This document shows, one piece after another, positions 26,344 to 35,643 of a stretch of DNA of 64,000 nucleotides. Source of the stretch: Kribbella aluminosa (GTDB taxonomy: Bacteria > Actinomycetota > Actinomycetes > Propionibacteriales > Kribbellaceae). Position 1 is the stretch's first letter, and every line of letters begins with the position of its first letter. The position numbers and the translations under genes are program-made. The stretch spans positions 3,720,001 through 3,784,000 of the forward strand of contig NZ_JAGINT010000001.1 of NCBI RefSeq assembly GCF_017876295.1, read 5' to 3'. A model generated the notes under the pieces. It worked only from the letters and a program-made list of their open reading frames with translations. It was not told the DNA's origin and searched no databases.

Positions 26344-28524
26344 ATGTCTGACAACGATTCGGCATCCGCGGACGGCAGCAGGGCGGCCACGGAGCGCAAC
26401 CGGATCAGCCGGCGCCGGCTGATGCAGGCCGCAGGCGCCGCGGGCGCCGTTGCCGCCACCGGGGGGCTGACGTCCCCGGCCTCCGCCGACGCGGTCGCAC
26501 CGGCTGCCGCTGCGACTGAGTCGGCCGCGACCGCCGTCGGCACGACCGGCTCGACGACGGCGCAGCACACGCGTCGTACCGGCACGATCAAGGACCTGAA
26601 GCATGTCGTGATCGTGATGCAGGAGAACCGGTCGTTCGACCACTACTTCGGCACGCTTGACCTGGCCGGCGCGCGCGGCTTCGGCGACAAGCAGGTGCTG
26701 ACCTGGCAGAACGGCCAGACGATCTACTACGACCCGAACAGCCGCGCCGAGGGCTACTTGCTGCCGTACCACGCCGACAGCCTGAAGTACAACGCGCAGA
26801 ACACCAGCGCCCGCAACCGGTACTTCATGGAAGCCGACGTGCCGTGGCACCACGCGATCGCCAAGGCGTACACCATCGGCGACCACTACTTCTGCTCGCT
26901 GGACACCAGCACCAGCCCGAACCGCATCATGATGTGGGCCGGCACCAACGACGCGGCCGGCACGCAGGGCGGTCCAGTCATCAACAACAACGGCGACTAC
27001 GGCTACGCCTACAAGTTCAAGACGTACCCGGAAACGCTGCAGGATGCCGGTGTCAGCTGGCAGATCTACGTCAACAACGACACCGACGACGCCTTCCTGG
27101 GCGACTACACGGACAACACCGTGCGTTCGTTCGCGGCGTTCGACCCGAAGAACGCGAACCCGGAGAACACCCTGCCCCGCAAGGGCCTTCTTGCCCGCGG
27201 CAACGTGGTGTACGCCCACACCACGCAGCCTGCCGGCATCAAGAACGACACCTCGAACGTCGACTACGTGCTGCGGGACTTCATCGCCGACTGTGCGTCG
27301 GGGGACATCCCCGAGGTGTCGTGGGTCGTCGCGCCGGCCGCGTGGACCGAGCACCCGACGTACGCCCCGAACAACGGCGCGGTCTACACCGACCGGGTGA
27401 TCCAGGCGGTGCACGACAACCCCGAGCTGTGGGAGTCGACACTGATCATCCTGAACTACGACGAGCCCGACCACGCGAACCGCATCGGTGAAGGCGGCTT
27501 CTTCGACCACGTCGTACCGCCGATCCCGGAGGCCGGTACGGTCGGCGAGCGCGCGCCCGGAATCAAGCCCGGCATGGGCGGTCGGGTGCCGTTCGTGCTG
27601 GTCTCGCCGTGGACCCGTGGCGGCTTCGTCAACTCCGAGGTCTTCGACCACACCTCGACGATCCAGCTGATCGAGGACTGGACCAAGAGCCTCGGCCGGC
27701 CGGCGATCTGCGCGAACATCAACGACTGGCGGCGCAGCGTCTCCGGCAACCTGCTCTCGGCGATCGACTTCGGCAACTTCGACACGTCGTTCCCGAAACT
27801 GCCGAAGCCGGCCGACCTGCTGAAGTCCGTCGTTGTGGACGCCGGTTTGCCGGCCGTACCCCAGCCGGCCGTCGGCGCGCAGGTAATGCCGACCCAGCCG
27901 ATCACCGGCAGGGCGAAGCGGAGCCCGCTGACGTTCCAGCCCAACGGCGTCCTCGTCGAGAACCCCGCGACCGGGACCGCGACCGCGACCTTCACCGTCG
28001 AAGGCGGACCCAACGGCAAAGCAGTCAGCCTGGTCGGGCTGGCCGACAAGTACGTGCCCGCCCTCGTCGGCGCCGAGCCGCTCGGCATCGGCCAGGACGC
28101 GCTGCCCCTCACGGCCGGCAACGGCCGGCCGAAGTCGTACACCTGGGACACCAAGACAACGAACGGCAAGTACGCGTTCACGTTCTACGGCCCCGATCAC
28201 TTCATCCGGTCCTTCGCCGGCACCCTCGTCCCGGCCAACGACCGGACCTCGGCCCAGCCGCGGGTCGACGTCCGGCTGGTCAAGGCGCACGGGCGGTCGG
28301 CTGCGAGTGTCGAGTTCACCCTGTCCGCCATCGGCCGCCGGTCAGTGACGTACACGCTGACCGCGAACGACTTCGCCGGGAAGAAGACGACGATCGTGGT
28401 GCCCGCCGGCAAGCACGGCGTCATCACCTGGCCGACCGAGGACGGCTACTACGACGTGATCATCACCGCGAACGAGTCCGCAGACTTCAAGCAGCGGTAC
28501 GCCGGCCGCGCCGCGGAGAAGTGA
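26344..28524 (+). CDS. Tat-exported phospholipase C (phosphoesterase family)
   Basis: 726 residues. A Tat signal at about 20-50 (RISRRRLMQAAGAAGAVAATGG). The catalytic domain opens LKHVVIVMQENRSFDHYFGTL, the hallmark of bacterial acid-phosphatase-like phospholipase C, with later EGGFFDHVVPP and VPFVLVSPWTRGG completing the metal site. Residues about 540-720 are two small C-terminal beta domains (DUF756 type: TATATFTVEGG and SVTYTLTANDF). It would release phosphate esters from phospholipids outside the cell. It is followed by a strong double hairpin. Confidence 0.93.
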   Translation: MSDNDSASADGSRAATERNRISRRRLMQAAGAAGAVAATGGLTSPASADAVAPAAAATESAATAVGTTGSTTAQHTRRTGTIKDLKHVVIVMQENRSFDHYFGTLDLAGARGFGDKQVLTWQNGQTIYYDPNSRAEGYLLPYHADSLKYNAQNTSARNRYFMEADVPWHHAIAKAYTIGDHYFCSLDTSTSPNRIMMWAGTNDAAGTQGGPVINNNGDYGYAYKFKTYPETLQDAGVSWQIYVNNDTDDAFLGDYTDNTVRSFAAFDPKNANPENTLPRKGLLARGNVVYAHTTQPAGIKNDTSNVDYVLRDFIADCASGDIPEVSWVVAPAAWTEHPTYAPNNGAVYTDRVIQAVHDNPELWESTLIILNYDEPDHANRIGEGGFFDHVVPPIPEAGTVGERAPGIKPGMGGRVPFVLVSPWTRGGFVNSEVFDHTSTIQLIEDWTKSLGRPAICANINDWRRSVSGNLLSAIDFGNFDTSFPKLPKPADLLKSVVVDAGLPAVPQPAVGAQVMPTQPITGRAKRSPLTFQPNGVLVENPATGTATATFTVEGGPNGKAVSLVGLADKYVPALVGAEPLGIGQDALPLTAGNGRPKSYTWDTKTTNGKYAFTFYGPDHFIRSFAGTLVPANDRTSAQPRVDVRLVKAHGRSAASVEFTLSAIGRRSVTYTLTANDFAGKKTTIVVPAGKHGVITWPTEDGYYDVIITANESADFKQRYAGRAAEK

Positions 28525-28550
28525 TCCTTGCGCCCACTCTGTTGAGCTGC

Positions 28551-28604
28551 TCGCGGATGTGCCCGCCTTCCTACCGGATCGCGGGCACATCCGCGATCCG
28601 GTAG
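28551..28604. terminator. Two mutually exclusive perfect hairpins between convergent genes
   Basis: TCGCGGATGTGCCCGC (28551-28566) is the exact complement of 28581-28596, a 16-bp stem with a 14-base loop. CTACCGGATCGCGG (28571-28584) is also the exact complement of 28591-28604, a 14-bp stem with loop GCACAT. The two share 28581-28596, so only one can form at a time. The element lies between the phospholipase C stop and the opposing PIG-L stop and is probably a bidirectional terminator. Confidence 0.7.
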
Positions 28605-28646
28605 CGCCCTGTCGCACTGACGACAGGCTGAGGCGGCTGCGAGGTG

Positions 28647-29405
28647 TCAGTCCTGGGTGCCGTCGGTGGGGAAGGCCGGGGGTGCTTGCAGGTCGTGGGC
28701 GCGGAACAGGACGGCATGCTCGACGCCCATGGCCTTACCGCCCATCGCCGCGAACATCGGGATGATGTCGGCGGGGGCCGGGTGCCAGGGGAGCGCGGCC
28801 AAGTACGCGGCGTGTGCCTCGAGCGAGGCGACGCCCTTGCTGAGTGGTTCACCGGTAACGTCGACGCCGTGGGTCGCGGCGCCGGCGAGGCCGGGGACGA
28901 GGTACCAGCGAGGTGAGTGCGGCTCGAGGTGCTCGTCGTCGATCTGCTCGGGGAAGACCCAGCGGTTGCCCGCGTCCCGGATCGCGTCGAGGGTCGCGAG
29001 CCCGGCGGCCCGGTGGTCGGCCTGGTCGAAGCCGAACGGCGTCTCGACGTCGTAGCCGACGCCGAGCACGACGTCGGGCTTGAACCGGCGGATCTCCCGG
29101 CAGATGTCGCGGCGCAGCTCGAGGCCGCAGACGAGCACGCCGTCCGGATGCTCGAGGACCGTCAGGTGCGTGACGCCCACGACGTCGCACGCGGCCTGCT
29201 GCTCGGCAAGCCGCAGCCGAGCCGTCTCCTCGGGCGGATTCGGCATTCCGGCCTCGCCGCGGGTGAGCAGCAGGTACCCGACCTCGATCCCACGCGCAGT
29301 CCACCGAGCGACGGCGGCAGAGCTGCCGTACTCCATGTCGTCCGGGTGTGCGACAACGCACAACACCCGCTGAAAGGACTCTTCAGGCAACGCCGCCAAC
29401 GTCAT
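28647..29405 (-). CDS. PIG-L family N-acetylglucosaminyl-type deacetylase
   Basis: 252 residues from ATG 29405. The zinc and catalytic motif AHPDDMEYG (residues 18-26) and the later zinc His in DQADHRAAG define the LmbE/PIG-L fold, with TRGEAGMPN between. Related enzymes deacetylate GlcNAc-inositol (MshB), mycothiol conjugates (Mca) or antibiotic intermediates; length and motifs do not settle which. A decayed copy of its first hundred codons lies at 50612-50919. Confidence 0.9.
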   Translation of the reverse strand: MTLAALPEESFQRVLCVVAHPDDMEYGSSAAVARWTARGIEVGYLLLTRGEAGMPNPPEETARLRLAEQQAACDVVGVTHLTVLEHPDGVLVCGLELRRDICREIRRFKPDVVLGVGYDVETPFGFDQADHRAAGLATLDAIRDAGNRWVFPEQIDDEHLEPHSPRWYLVPGLAGAATHGVDVTGEPLSKGVASLEAHAAYLAALPWHPAPADIIPMFAAMGGKAMGVEHAVLFRAHDLQAPPAFPTDGTQD

Positions 29406-29869
29406 ACAAGCATCCTTACACCCCCTGAGTCCTCATCGCGGTACGCCGACACCGACCGAACGGCGCGCCGCGGTGGAGGTGCCGAGCCGGTAGCGAGATC
29501 TACGCCGTAGAAAGTTCCCGCGGCAGCCCGGCGTGGATGGGACCACGCGCAGCACGCGCACTGAGAAGCGAAGCGACCGCAGGCTCGCTCCATGCAAGCT
29601 GGTGTCCGAGGACGAACACGCACCTTAACCACACGCCTCGAGCTCGACCCGGACCCTGTCGGCCGAACCCCGTAACCGCTGAATTCCAGCAGAGGTCGAT
29701 CACCGTTTGCCGATGATGCGCGAAAGCTCTTACTGGTAAGGGATAGCCACCGAGAGACGAGCCGCGGTCGGCTCCCTGGACGACACCGCCGTTGTCGTCG
29801 CCGGAACAGCCGGCACCCGGATCTCCTGAACGGACACGGCGAGCCAGTCGGCTCGGCTCGGAGGCCCGG
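29406..29869. other. Gene-free stretch with a recombinase-tail-like repeat
   Basis: I see no credible gene here. The stretch holds the promoter side of the PIG-L gene and, at 29602-29635, a 34-base segment repeated at 50553-50586. Reading frames across it are short and have poor codon bias. Confidence 0.5.
29602..29635 (+). repeat. 34-bp repeat, copy 1 (near the intact PIG-L gene)
   Basis: GTGTCCGAGGACGAACACGC followed by ACCTTAACCACACG matches 50553-50586 at 31 of 34 positions, and weaker similarity continues for about 35 bp. In copy 2 the sequence is the coding tail of a serine-recombinase fragment (KSRVRGGT). Copy 1 therefore probably marks a second, more eroded recombinase end. Confidence 0.6.
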
Positions 29870-30514
29870 CTACAGCTTATGAATCCGCGCGCTCACACCG
29901 CTTCGAAGGCGACAGGTCAATCCGACGCCGGAGTCGGACCTGCGCCGATCGATAGCAGCAGTCCCGCGGCTGTTGATGTCCCGCAGACCGGCTGAGACCA
30001 GATCCGCTACGGCGGCCTCCGACGTTCCTATCAAGGCTGCAGCGTCCCGGCAGGTGTACTCGCCAAGCCCGACCAAGGCGATGGCGACTCGCTGCTGACC
30101 GGCGATCAGCTCGGCCATCGTCGTCGCAGCGGAGCCCTCGGCGTCCCTGAGCCAATCGCTCAATTCGCCGGCGCGTCTCTCATCGGCTGACCCCAGCCGA
30201 AGGCAACGCGCGTAGGTGAGCCTGGCCAACTCATGGCGCAGGCTGACACCCAGCCGGGTCGCGTCGGTTCGCGTGCAGGCGTCAACGATCACGTCCACGA
30301 CCACCGACTCCGCGTCGTCATGATCCCCGAGGATCGAGCACGCCAACTGGAACAGTGCGGCGCCGTGACGGTCGCACACCGCCCCCGCCGCACCGAGGTC
30401 GCCCCACATCGCGAGCGAGAGCAACAGGCGCTCGTCGGCCGGCCAATCCAGGTTGTCACGTCCGGCGCCCGAGTCTGGCTGATGGTCGTGGTCGTGGTCG
30501 CGCCTCAGAAACAT
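29870..30514 (-). CDS. Divergent ECF sigma-like protein
   Basis: 214 residues from ATG 30514, with AGGGAG about ten bases upstream. After a His/Asp-rich start (RRDHDHDHQPD), DERLLLSLAMWGDLGAAGAVCDRHGAALFQLACSILGDHDDAESVVVDVIVDA matches sigma region 2, and ELIAGQQRVAIALVGLGEYTCRDAAALIGTSEAAVADLVSAGLRDI matches region 4. Both regions are degenerate: the core-binding aromatic residues of region 2 are weak. It may be a true ECF factor or a sigma-like regulator. No anti-sigma gene is adjacent. Confidence 0.6.
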   Translation of the reverse strand: MFLRRDHDHDHQPDSGAGRDNLDWPADERLLLSLAMWGDLGAAGAVCDRHGAALFQLACSILGDHDDAESVVVDVIVDACTRTDATRLGVSLRHELARLTYARCLRLGSADERRAGELSDWLRDAEGSAATTMAELIAGQQRVAIALVGLGEYTCRDAAALIGTSEAAVADLVSAGLRDINSRGTAAIDRRRSDSGVGLTCRLRSGVSARIHKL

Positions 30515-31015
30515 CGGGCCCAACTCCCTGGCTTCAGTACTCAGTTGGAGTACCGCCAGGGTCTTGGGCAGCAGCACACCCATCCACGGTCCGCGACAGG
30601 TGCTGTAGTTAGGACGGTACAGCCTTCCCGCCGACTTCGCGTCGCGCCGGAAGCCTGGGTTCCGGCAGGCCTTCAACGGCTCGGCCAACACCACCACCGA
30701 TGCGGGGACGGTTTTGCACCCAGAACGGTATGTGTTCTGGAGGATGTGTGGAGGGACATGTCGGACAGTTGATGGCTGTGGCTCGTTGGTGGGTCATGGC
30801 GGATCTGGTGGTTCCGATGGAGGTTGGCCGCCGAGACGCGGGTCGCGGTTCCGGGCGTATCGCCGACTGGGATCCACGACTCGGCGGCCCGGTCCGTACG
30901 AACTTGATCCGTGGCCGGGGTCTGCTGACAGTCCCCATCGAGTCCGGGACCTTCGGCCCTACTGCGGCGCCCCGCGCTGGACGATCGTGGGTTTGTCGAT
31001 CGTTGGGAGAGCCTC
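30515..31015. promoter_or_regulatory. Long intergenic region with a DosR-like box
   Basis: No gene with convincing codon use. Near its right end, GGGACCTTCGGCCCT at 30946-30960 lies 56 bp before the ATG of the pyridoxamine-oxidase-fold gene and matches the GGGACnnnnGnCCC core recognised by DosR/DevR. The remainder holds nothing I can name. Confidence 0.5.
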
Positions 31016-31474
31016 ATGAGCACGCAAAGTCATTTCGACCGCTCCCGGCTCGAGATGGTCAGTCCGGCAGATTGCCTGCGTCTCCTCGGGTCGGTCCCGC
31101 TGGGACGGCTCGTCTATACGTCTGGCGGGCTCCCTGCCGTCCGGCTGGTCAACTTCGTCCTGGACGACGACACCGTCGTGCTCAGCACTGCAAGCGGTGA
31201 CAAGCTCCGGGCCGCGGAGCGTGGTGACGTGGTCGCCTTCGAGGCCGACGACGTAGACCTCGAGCGTCACGTCGGCTGGACAGTGACTGCCATCGGCCAC
31301 CTGTCGGTCGTCCCCGCAGAGGAGATCGAGGTGTTCCGCCACAGCCTCCCGTTGCATTCCTGGCTGCCGGTGGACGCCCCGTACCTGCTCAGATTGGGGA
31401 TCGAGTCGGTCGACGGACGGCGGTTGCTCCCCTGGGCGCAGCGTCCCGAGTCCAGGAGTTCATTCCGGCGGTAA
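31016..31474 (+). CDS. Pyridoxamine 5'-phosphate oxidase-fold flavin-binding protein
   Basis: 152 residues. LGRLVYTSGGLPAVRLVNFVLDDDTVVLSTASGDKLRAAERGDVVAFEADDVD is the split-barrel FMN/F420-binding fold found in small DosR-regulon proteins such as Rv2004c/Rv3129-type neighbours. No signal. Likely a flavin- or F420-dependent reductase or heme-binding protein. First gene of the dormancy-like island, 22 bp before the kinase gene. Confidence 0.85.
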   Translation: MSTQSHFDRSRLEMVSPADCLRLLGSVPLGRLVYTSGGLPAVRLVNFVLDDDTVVLSTASGDKLRAAERGDVVAFEADDVDLERHVGWTVTAIGHLSVVPAEEIEVFRHSLPLHSWLPVDAPYLLRLGIESVDGRRLLPWAQRPESRSSFRR

Positions 31475-31496
31475 CTTTTCGGAGTACGTTGGAGCC

Positions 31497-33242
31497 GTGG
31501 CTGATGGCTCGCGGGCCGAGCGAGGGAGCTGGGACGAAGGGGCACTGGAGTACGCCGGGCTGTCCCGGGTCCGTCTCGATGCCCTCCTGCAGGAACTCCT
31601 CGGCCGGGTCGACGAGATCATGGACACCCAGGAGCGACTGCACGCCCTGCTCGACGCGGTCGTCGGCATCGGCGCCGACCTCGACCTGAACGGCACCCTG
31701 GACCGGATCGTGACCGCCGCCTGCGAACTGGCCGGAGCCCGGTACGGCGCTCTCGGCGTGGTCGGGCCGGACGGCAAACGGCTCGTCCGCTTCATCACCC
31801 ACGGGGTCACCGACGAGCAGATCGCCGCGATCGGCCCGTACCCCGAAGGTCACGGCATCCTGGGTCTCCTGATCGAGCACCCTGAACCGATCCGTTTGCA
31901 CGAGCTCGCCGAACATCCCCGGTCGTATGGCTTCCCGGCGAACCATCCGCCGATGAGGAGCTTCCTCGGCGTCCCGATCCGGACCCGCGAGCAAGCCTTC
32001 GGCAACCTGTACCTGACCGAGAAGACCGGCGGCGCCGACTTCACCGAGGACGACGAGCGCACCGTCACCGCACTCGCGACCGCCGCCGGGGTGGTGATCG
32101 ACAACGCCCGGCTGTACGCCGACAGCGAGCAGCGCCGACGCTGGCACGAGGTCACCGCCGAGATCACCCAGCTGATGCTCGGCGAGTTCGAGCCCGAGCA
32201 GGCACTCCAGCTGATCGCCCGGCGAGCCCGCGAAGTCTCCGGCGCACAGGTGGCAGCAGTGCTGCTCGCCGCAGGCCCCGACCTGGTCGTGCGCGCCGTC
32301 GACGGACCACCGGAGTTCCACCAGTTCCTCGGCCGCCATGTCCCGGCCGATCTTCCCGTGCTCGGCAACGCGACCACGAGGTCCGAGCAGGTGGTGATCG
32401 AGGACCTGGCGCAGCTGCTCAAGGACGCCGGCGGACTGGCCGGGTTCCCCGAAGCGGCGAATCTGGGGCGGACAACGATGGCTCCACTGCCCGCAGGTGG
32501 CTCCGGCACTGGCGGTCTGCTCGTGGTCGCGATGGACCAAGGGCCGAACCCGCGAGTGTCCGAGGGTGCGGACCTGATCCGGATGTTCGCCGGGCAGGCC
32601 ACCCTGGCCCTGGAACGCGCCCAGGCGCAGCATGACCGCGACACGCTCGCCGTGCTCGAGGATCGCGATCGGATCGCCAGGGATCTGCACGACCTGGTGA
32701 TCCAACGGCTCTTCGCCACCGGACTGCAACTGCAGGGCATGCATCGGCTCGCCCACCCCGAACATCAGCAACGTCTCAGCCGGGCGGTCGACGACATCGA
32801 CATGACCATCCACGACCTCCGCGCCGCGATCTTCGAGCTCCAGCAGACACCGGGCGCCAGCTCGCTGCGCAGTGACCTCCAGGCGCTGGTCGCGGTGTAC
32901 GCCGAACCGCTCGGGTTCAGGCCTCAGCTGATCTGCACCGGCCCGATCGACACCGTCGTGCCGGCCATTGTCCGGCCGCAGATGCTGGCGACGGTCCGCG
33001 AAGCGCTGTCCAATATCGTCCGCCATGCCCAGGCGTCGCAGGCGACGGTCGAGGTCTCGGTCGGCTCGGGTGCGGTGGTGGCCCGGATCTCCGACGACGG
33101 CGTCGGCATCGGCTCCAGCACCCGCAGCAGCGGCCTGCGTAACCTGACCGACCGTGCTCAGGCGCTCGGCGGAGCCACCCAGATCAGCGACAACGAGCCC
33201 CATGGCACTGTGATCGAGTTCAGGGCACCGATCGGCGACTGA
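31497..33242 (+). CDS. Two-GAF sensor histidine kinase of the DevS/DosT type
   Basis: 581 residues from GTG 31497. GAF1 spans about 50-207; GFPANHPPMRSFLGVP (H150) corresponds to the region that holds the proximal heme His of mycobacterial DevS/DosT, so gas sensing is plausible. GAF2 spans about 220-375. The H-box is DRIARDLHDLVIQRLF with H398 (HisKA_3), then an HATPase with REALSNIVRHAQAS, DDGVGIG and SSGLRNLTDRAQALGG. No membrane segment. Its natural partner is the DosR-like regulator at 46022-46675. The ribosome site (GGAG) is close to the start. Confidence 0.9.
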   Translation: MADGSRAERGSWDEGALEYAGLSRVRLDALLQELLGRVDEIMDTQERLHALLDAVVGIGADLDLNGTLDRIVTAACELAGARYGALGVVGPDGKRLVRFITHGVTDEQIAAIGPYPEGHGILGLLIEHPEPIRLHELAEHPRSYGFPANHPPMRSFLGVPIRTREQAFGNLYLTEKTGGADFTEDDERTVTALATAAGVVIDNARLYADSEQRRRWHEVTAEITQLMLGEFEPEQALQLIARRAREVSGAQVAAVLLAAGPDLVVRAVDGPPEFHQFLGRHVPADLPVLGNATTRSEQVVIEDLAQLLKDAGGLAGFPEAANLGRTTMAPLPAGGSGTGGLLVVAMDQGPNPRVSEGADLIRMFAGQATLALERAQAQHDRDTLAVLEDRDRIARDLHDLVIQRLFATGLQLQGMHRLAHPEHQQRLSRAVDDIDMTIHDLRAAIFELQQTPGASSLRSDLQALVAVYAEPLGFRPQLICTGPIDTVVPAIVRPQMLATVREALSNIVRHAQASQATVEVSVGSGAVVARISDDGVGIGSSTRSSGLRNLTDRAQALGGATQISDNEPHGTVIEFRAPIGD

Positions 33243-33264
33243 CTGCCGAACGGCCTCCCGAGTC

Positions 33265-33277
33265 GGGACTCTTGCCC
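33265..33277. promoter_or_regulatory. DosR-like box upstream of the Acg-type gene
   Basis: GGGACTCTTGCCC, 54 bp before the nitroreductase ATG. Same GGGACN-NTTG-CCC pattern as the other boxes in the island. Confidence 0.5.
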
Positions 33278-33331
33278 GCAGCGCCAACCTCCTCCCGGGC
33301 GGGACGATGAAGTATCACAGTGGGAGGCCCG

Positions 33332-34312
33332 ATGTCTGACCAGCAATTGCCTGCGGACCACGTCGACACCTTGCTCGGAGCGGCCATTGCCGCGCCCAGC
33401 ATGCACAACACCCAGCCCTGGCGGTTCGAGGTGGACGGGCACGTTGTGGACCTTTTCCTCGACGGCTCGCGTACCTTGCCGGCTGAGGACCCCACCGGCC
33501 GGGCGATGCGGATCTCGGCCGGCGCGGCGATCTTCAACCTGCGCTGCGCGGCCTCCGCTCTGGGGTACAGCACCTGGTACGGCTTCGCGCCGTACCCGGA
33601 AGAGCCCGGGCTGCTGGCCCGCATCGTCATCGAACCGACGAACGCACCGGACGACGAGCTGGCCGACCTCGCCGCCCAGATCCCGCGCCGGCACACCGAT
33701 CGCCGCCCGGTCGACAGCACGCCGTTGGCGGAGCAGACCCGCGTCGCTCTGATGCTGGCGGCGTACTCCGGCGGCGCCGAACTGACCTGGCTGGGCGAGC
33801 CGGAGGTCGACAGCGTGGTCGACCTGGTGCTCGACACCGACCTGCGCGAGATCAGCGACTGGCATCGCCGCACCGAACGCGCCCATTGGGTCGGTGGTGA
33901 ACGCAGCACCGACGGCATCCCCAGCTCGGCGCTCGGACCGCGATCCACCACTTACCCAGGAGCCGTTCGCGAGATGGCCACCCGGCCGGTCGACCACCTC
34001 CGCGCGCAGGCGACCTTCGAAGCCCGCCCGGACCTCGCCGTACTGTCCACGGACCGCGACGAGCCGGCCGACCAGGTCACCGCCGGCGCAGCGCTCGAAC
34101 GAGTCCTGCTGACCGCGACCCGAGCAGGCCTCAGCGCGTCGTTCCTCAACCAGCCACTCGAGTTCGAAGACCTGCGTCGCAGGATCCAGAACCTCACGCT
34201 GCGGCCGGGACACGCCCACATGATCATCCGCTTCGGCCAAAGCCACCCCGGCACCGCGACCACCGCCCGCCGACCGATCGCCGACTTCCTTCCTCCCGAC
34301 GAGCAGTCATGA
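33332..34312 (+). CDS. Acg-type FMN-binding nitroreductase-like protein
   Basis: 326 residues; ATG 33332 follows GGGAGG at 33322-33327. LLGAAIAAPSMHNTQPWRFEV is the diagnostic start of the Acg family (tandem half-nitroreductase, DosR-regulon members Rv2032 and Rv3131 in M. tuberculosis), with MRISAGAAIFNLRCAASALGY and LNQPLEF later. Acg proteins bind and may sequester flavin rather than reduce nitro compounds. Its TGA overlaps the next ATG (ATGA). Confidence 0.9.
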   Translation: MSDQQLPADHVDTLLGAAIAAPSMHNTQPWRFEVDGHVVDLFLDGSRTLPAEDPTGRAMRISAGAAIFNLRCAASALGYSTWYGFAPYPEEPGLLARIVIEPTNAPDDELADLAAQIPRRHTDRRPVDSTPLAEQTRVALMLAAYSGGAELTWLGEPEVDSVVDLVLDTDLREISDWHRRTERAHWVGGERSTDGIPSSALGPRSTTYPGAVREMATRPVDHLRAQATFEARPDLAVLSTDRDEPADQVTAGAALERVLLTATRAGLSASFLNQPLEFEDLRRRIQNLTLRPGHAHMIIRFGQSHPGTATTARRPIADFLPPDEQS

Positions 34313-34749
34313 CCAGCAAGTTGCAGCCCGGGATCGACCGGTGGGAGGCCGAACTGTCCCCACATTGCGGAGAGCAGCAGGTCCGACCACTGGTACGTCG
34401 AGGAGCGCCGCCGGGCAGAAGCGCGGTGCACGCTCACCGCCTACCGCGGCGGCACCCTGCCAATCTTCACCAGCCGTACGACGCGATCGTCGCCGACGAG
34501 ATCACCCACCTCGTCGATCGACTCGAAGAACTCCGCGACGACCTCTTCCGGACCGTCCATCCGCCCAGCTCCCACCAGGAGATCGCCGAAACCCTGGCCG
34601 CGCTCCGCGCCCTCACCCGCGTGGCCCTCCGTCTTGAGCGGACACCTCAAGACGCCGCGATGACGGTAGGGGCGCGGCCGGTATGTACCACAGAGCAACA
34701 CTGGACGAGTGGCCACCTTGGCCGCTCAAGCGAAGGAAGTGCACCATGA
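34309..34749 (+). CDS. Small dormancy-island protein with an internal compensated frameshift
   Basis: The ORF is open for 146 codons and is linked by ATGA overlaps to the genes on both sides. GC-rich third positions and sensible protein ([11 protein letters not shown], then [28 protein letters not shown]) follow frame 1 at both ends, but between about 34376 and 34475 the good codon pattern is in frame 2 ([22 protein letters not shown]). So one base seems inserted or lost near 34376 and the reverse near 34475. The C-terminal half is a predicted coiled helix. No family recognised. Either a real double mutation or two sequence errors. Confidence 0.5.
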   Translation: MTSKLQPGIDRWEAELSPHCGEQQVRPLVRRGAPPGRSAVHAHRLPRRHPANLHQPYDAIVADEITHLVDRLEELRDDLFRTVHPPSSHQEIAETLAALRALTRVALRLERTPQDAAMTVGARPVCTTEQHWTSGHLGRSSEGSAP

Positions 34750-35594
34750 CCCTGTTCCTGATCATTCTCGCCGTCGTGATCCTGATCGGACTGTCGTTGT
34801 CCGTCCGGATCGTCACGCAGTACGAGCTCGGGGTGCTCTTCCGGCTGGGCAAGGTCAAGGAGGTGAAGAACCCGGGGCTGACGCTGATCGTCCCGCTCGT
34901 GGACATCCTGCGGAAGGTGTCACTGCGGATCGTCACGATGCCGATCCAGTCGCAGGGCATCATCACCAAAGACAACGTGAGCGTCGATGTATCGGCCGTC
35001 GCCTACTACCGCGTCGTCGACGCGGTCAAGTCGGTCGTAGCGATCGAGAACGTCGAGGCCGCGATCAATCAAATCGCTCAGACCACGCTGCGCAAGGTCG
35101 TTGGCCAGCACACCCTGGACGAGACCTTGTCGGAGACGGACGTCATCAACGTCAACATCCGCGAGATCCTCGATGTGGCCACCGTCGAGTGGGGTGTGGT
35201 GGTGACGCTGGTCGAGTTGAAGGACATCCAGCTGCCCGACAGCATGAAGCGCGCGATGGCCCGTCAGGCCGAGGCGGAGCGGGAGAAGCGCGCCAAGATC
35301 ATCTCCGCCGAAGGCGAGGCTCTCGCGGCCGCCGCGCTCGGGGACGCCTCCGACACGATGATGGCGCACCCGCTCGCATTGCAGTTGCGCAACCTGCAGA
35401 GCCTGGTCGAGATCGGCGTCGACAAGAACACTACGGTGGTGTTCCCAGCGCCGCTGATGAGCACGATCGGCGAACTCGGCGCCTTCCTGAGCAGGGAAGC
35501 CGCGGCCGCCGTACCGATCCCCAAGACGACGCCTGTCGCCGTCCCGGTCCCGGAGGCCACGACCAACGGTTCACCCGTCATCGCTGGAAAGTAG
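34746..35594 (+). CDS. SPFH/band-7 (stomatin-like) membrane protein
   Basis: 282 residues. One N-terminal membrane segment (residues 2-22), then the band-7 domain: [77 protein letters not shown] and a coiled-coil [21 protein letters not shown]. Stomatin-type scaffold, possibly organising membrane microdomains or a protease under stress. Last gene of the Acg operon by overlap. Confidence 0.9.
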   Translation: MTLFLIILAVVILIGLSLSVRIVTQYELGVLFRLGKVKEVKNPGLTLIVPLVDILRKVSLRIVTMPIQSQGIITKDNVSVDVSAVAYYRVVDAVKSVVAIENVEAAINQIAQTTLRKVVGQHTLDETLSETDVINVNIREILDVATVEWGVVVTLVELKDIQLPDSMKRAMARQAEAEREKRAKIISAEGEALAAAALGDASDTMMAHPLALQLRNLQSLVEIGVDKNTTVVFPAPLMSTIGELGAFLSREAAAAVPIPKTTPVAVPVPEATTNGSPVIAGK

Positions 35595-35643
35595 CCAGGT
35601 CGCGGACCCACCAGGGCGATGGTGGCGACTGTGGTCGTCAGCT

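Noticed and set aside
28917..29510. Rightward frame of 197 codons
   Set aside because: Antisense shadow of the PIG-L gene, which carries clear catalytic motifs.
30700..31200. Rightward 166-codon frame over the intergenic region
   Set aside because: No ribosome site or family, and it overlaps the well-supported gene at 31016 in another frame.
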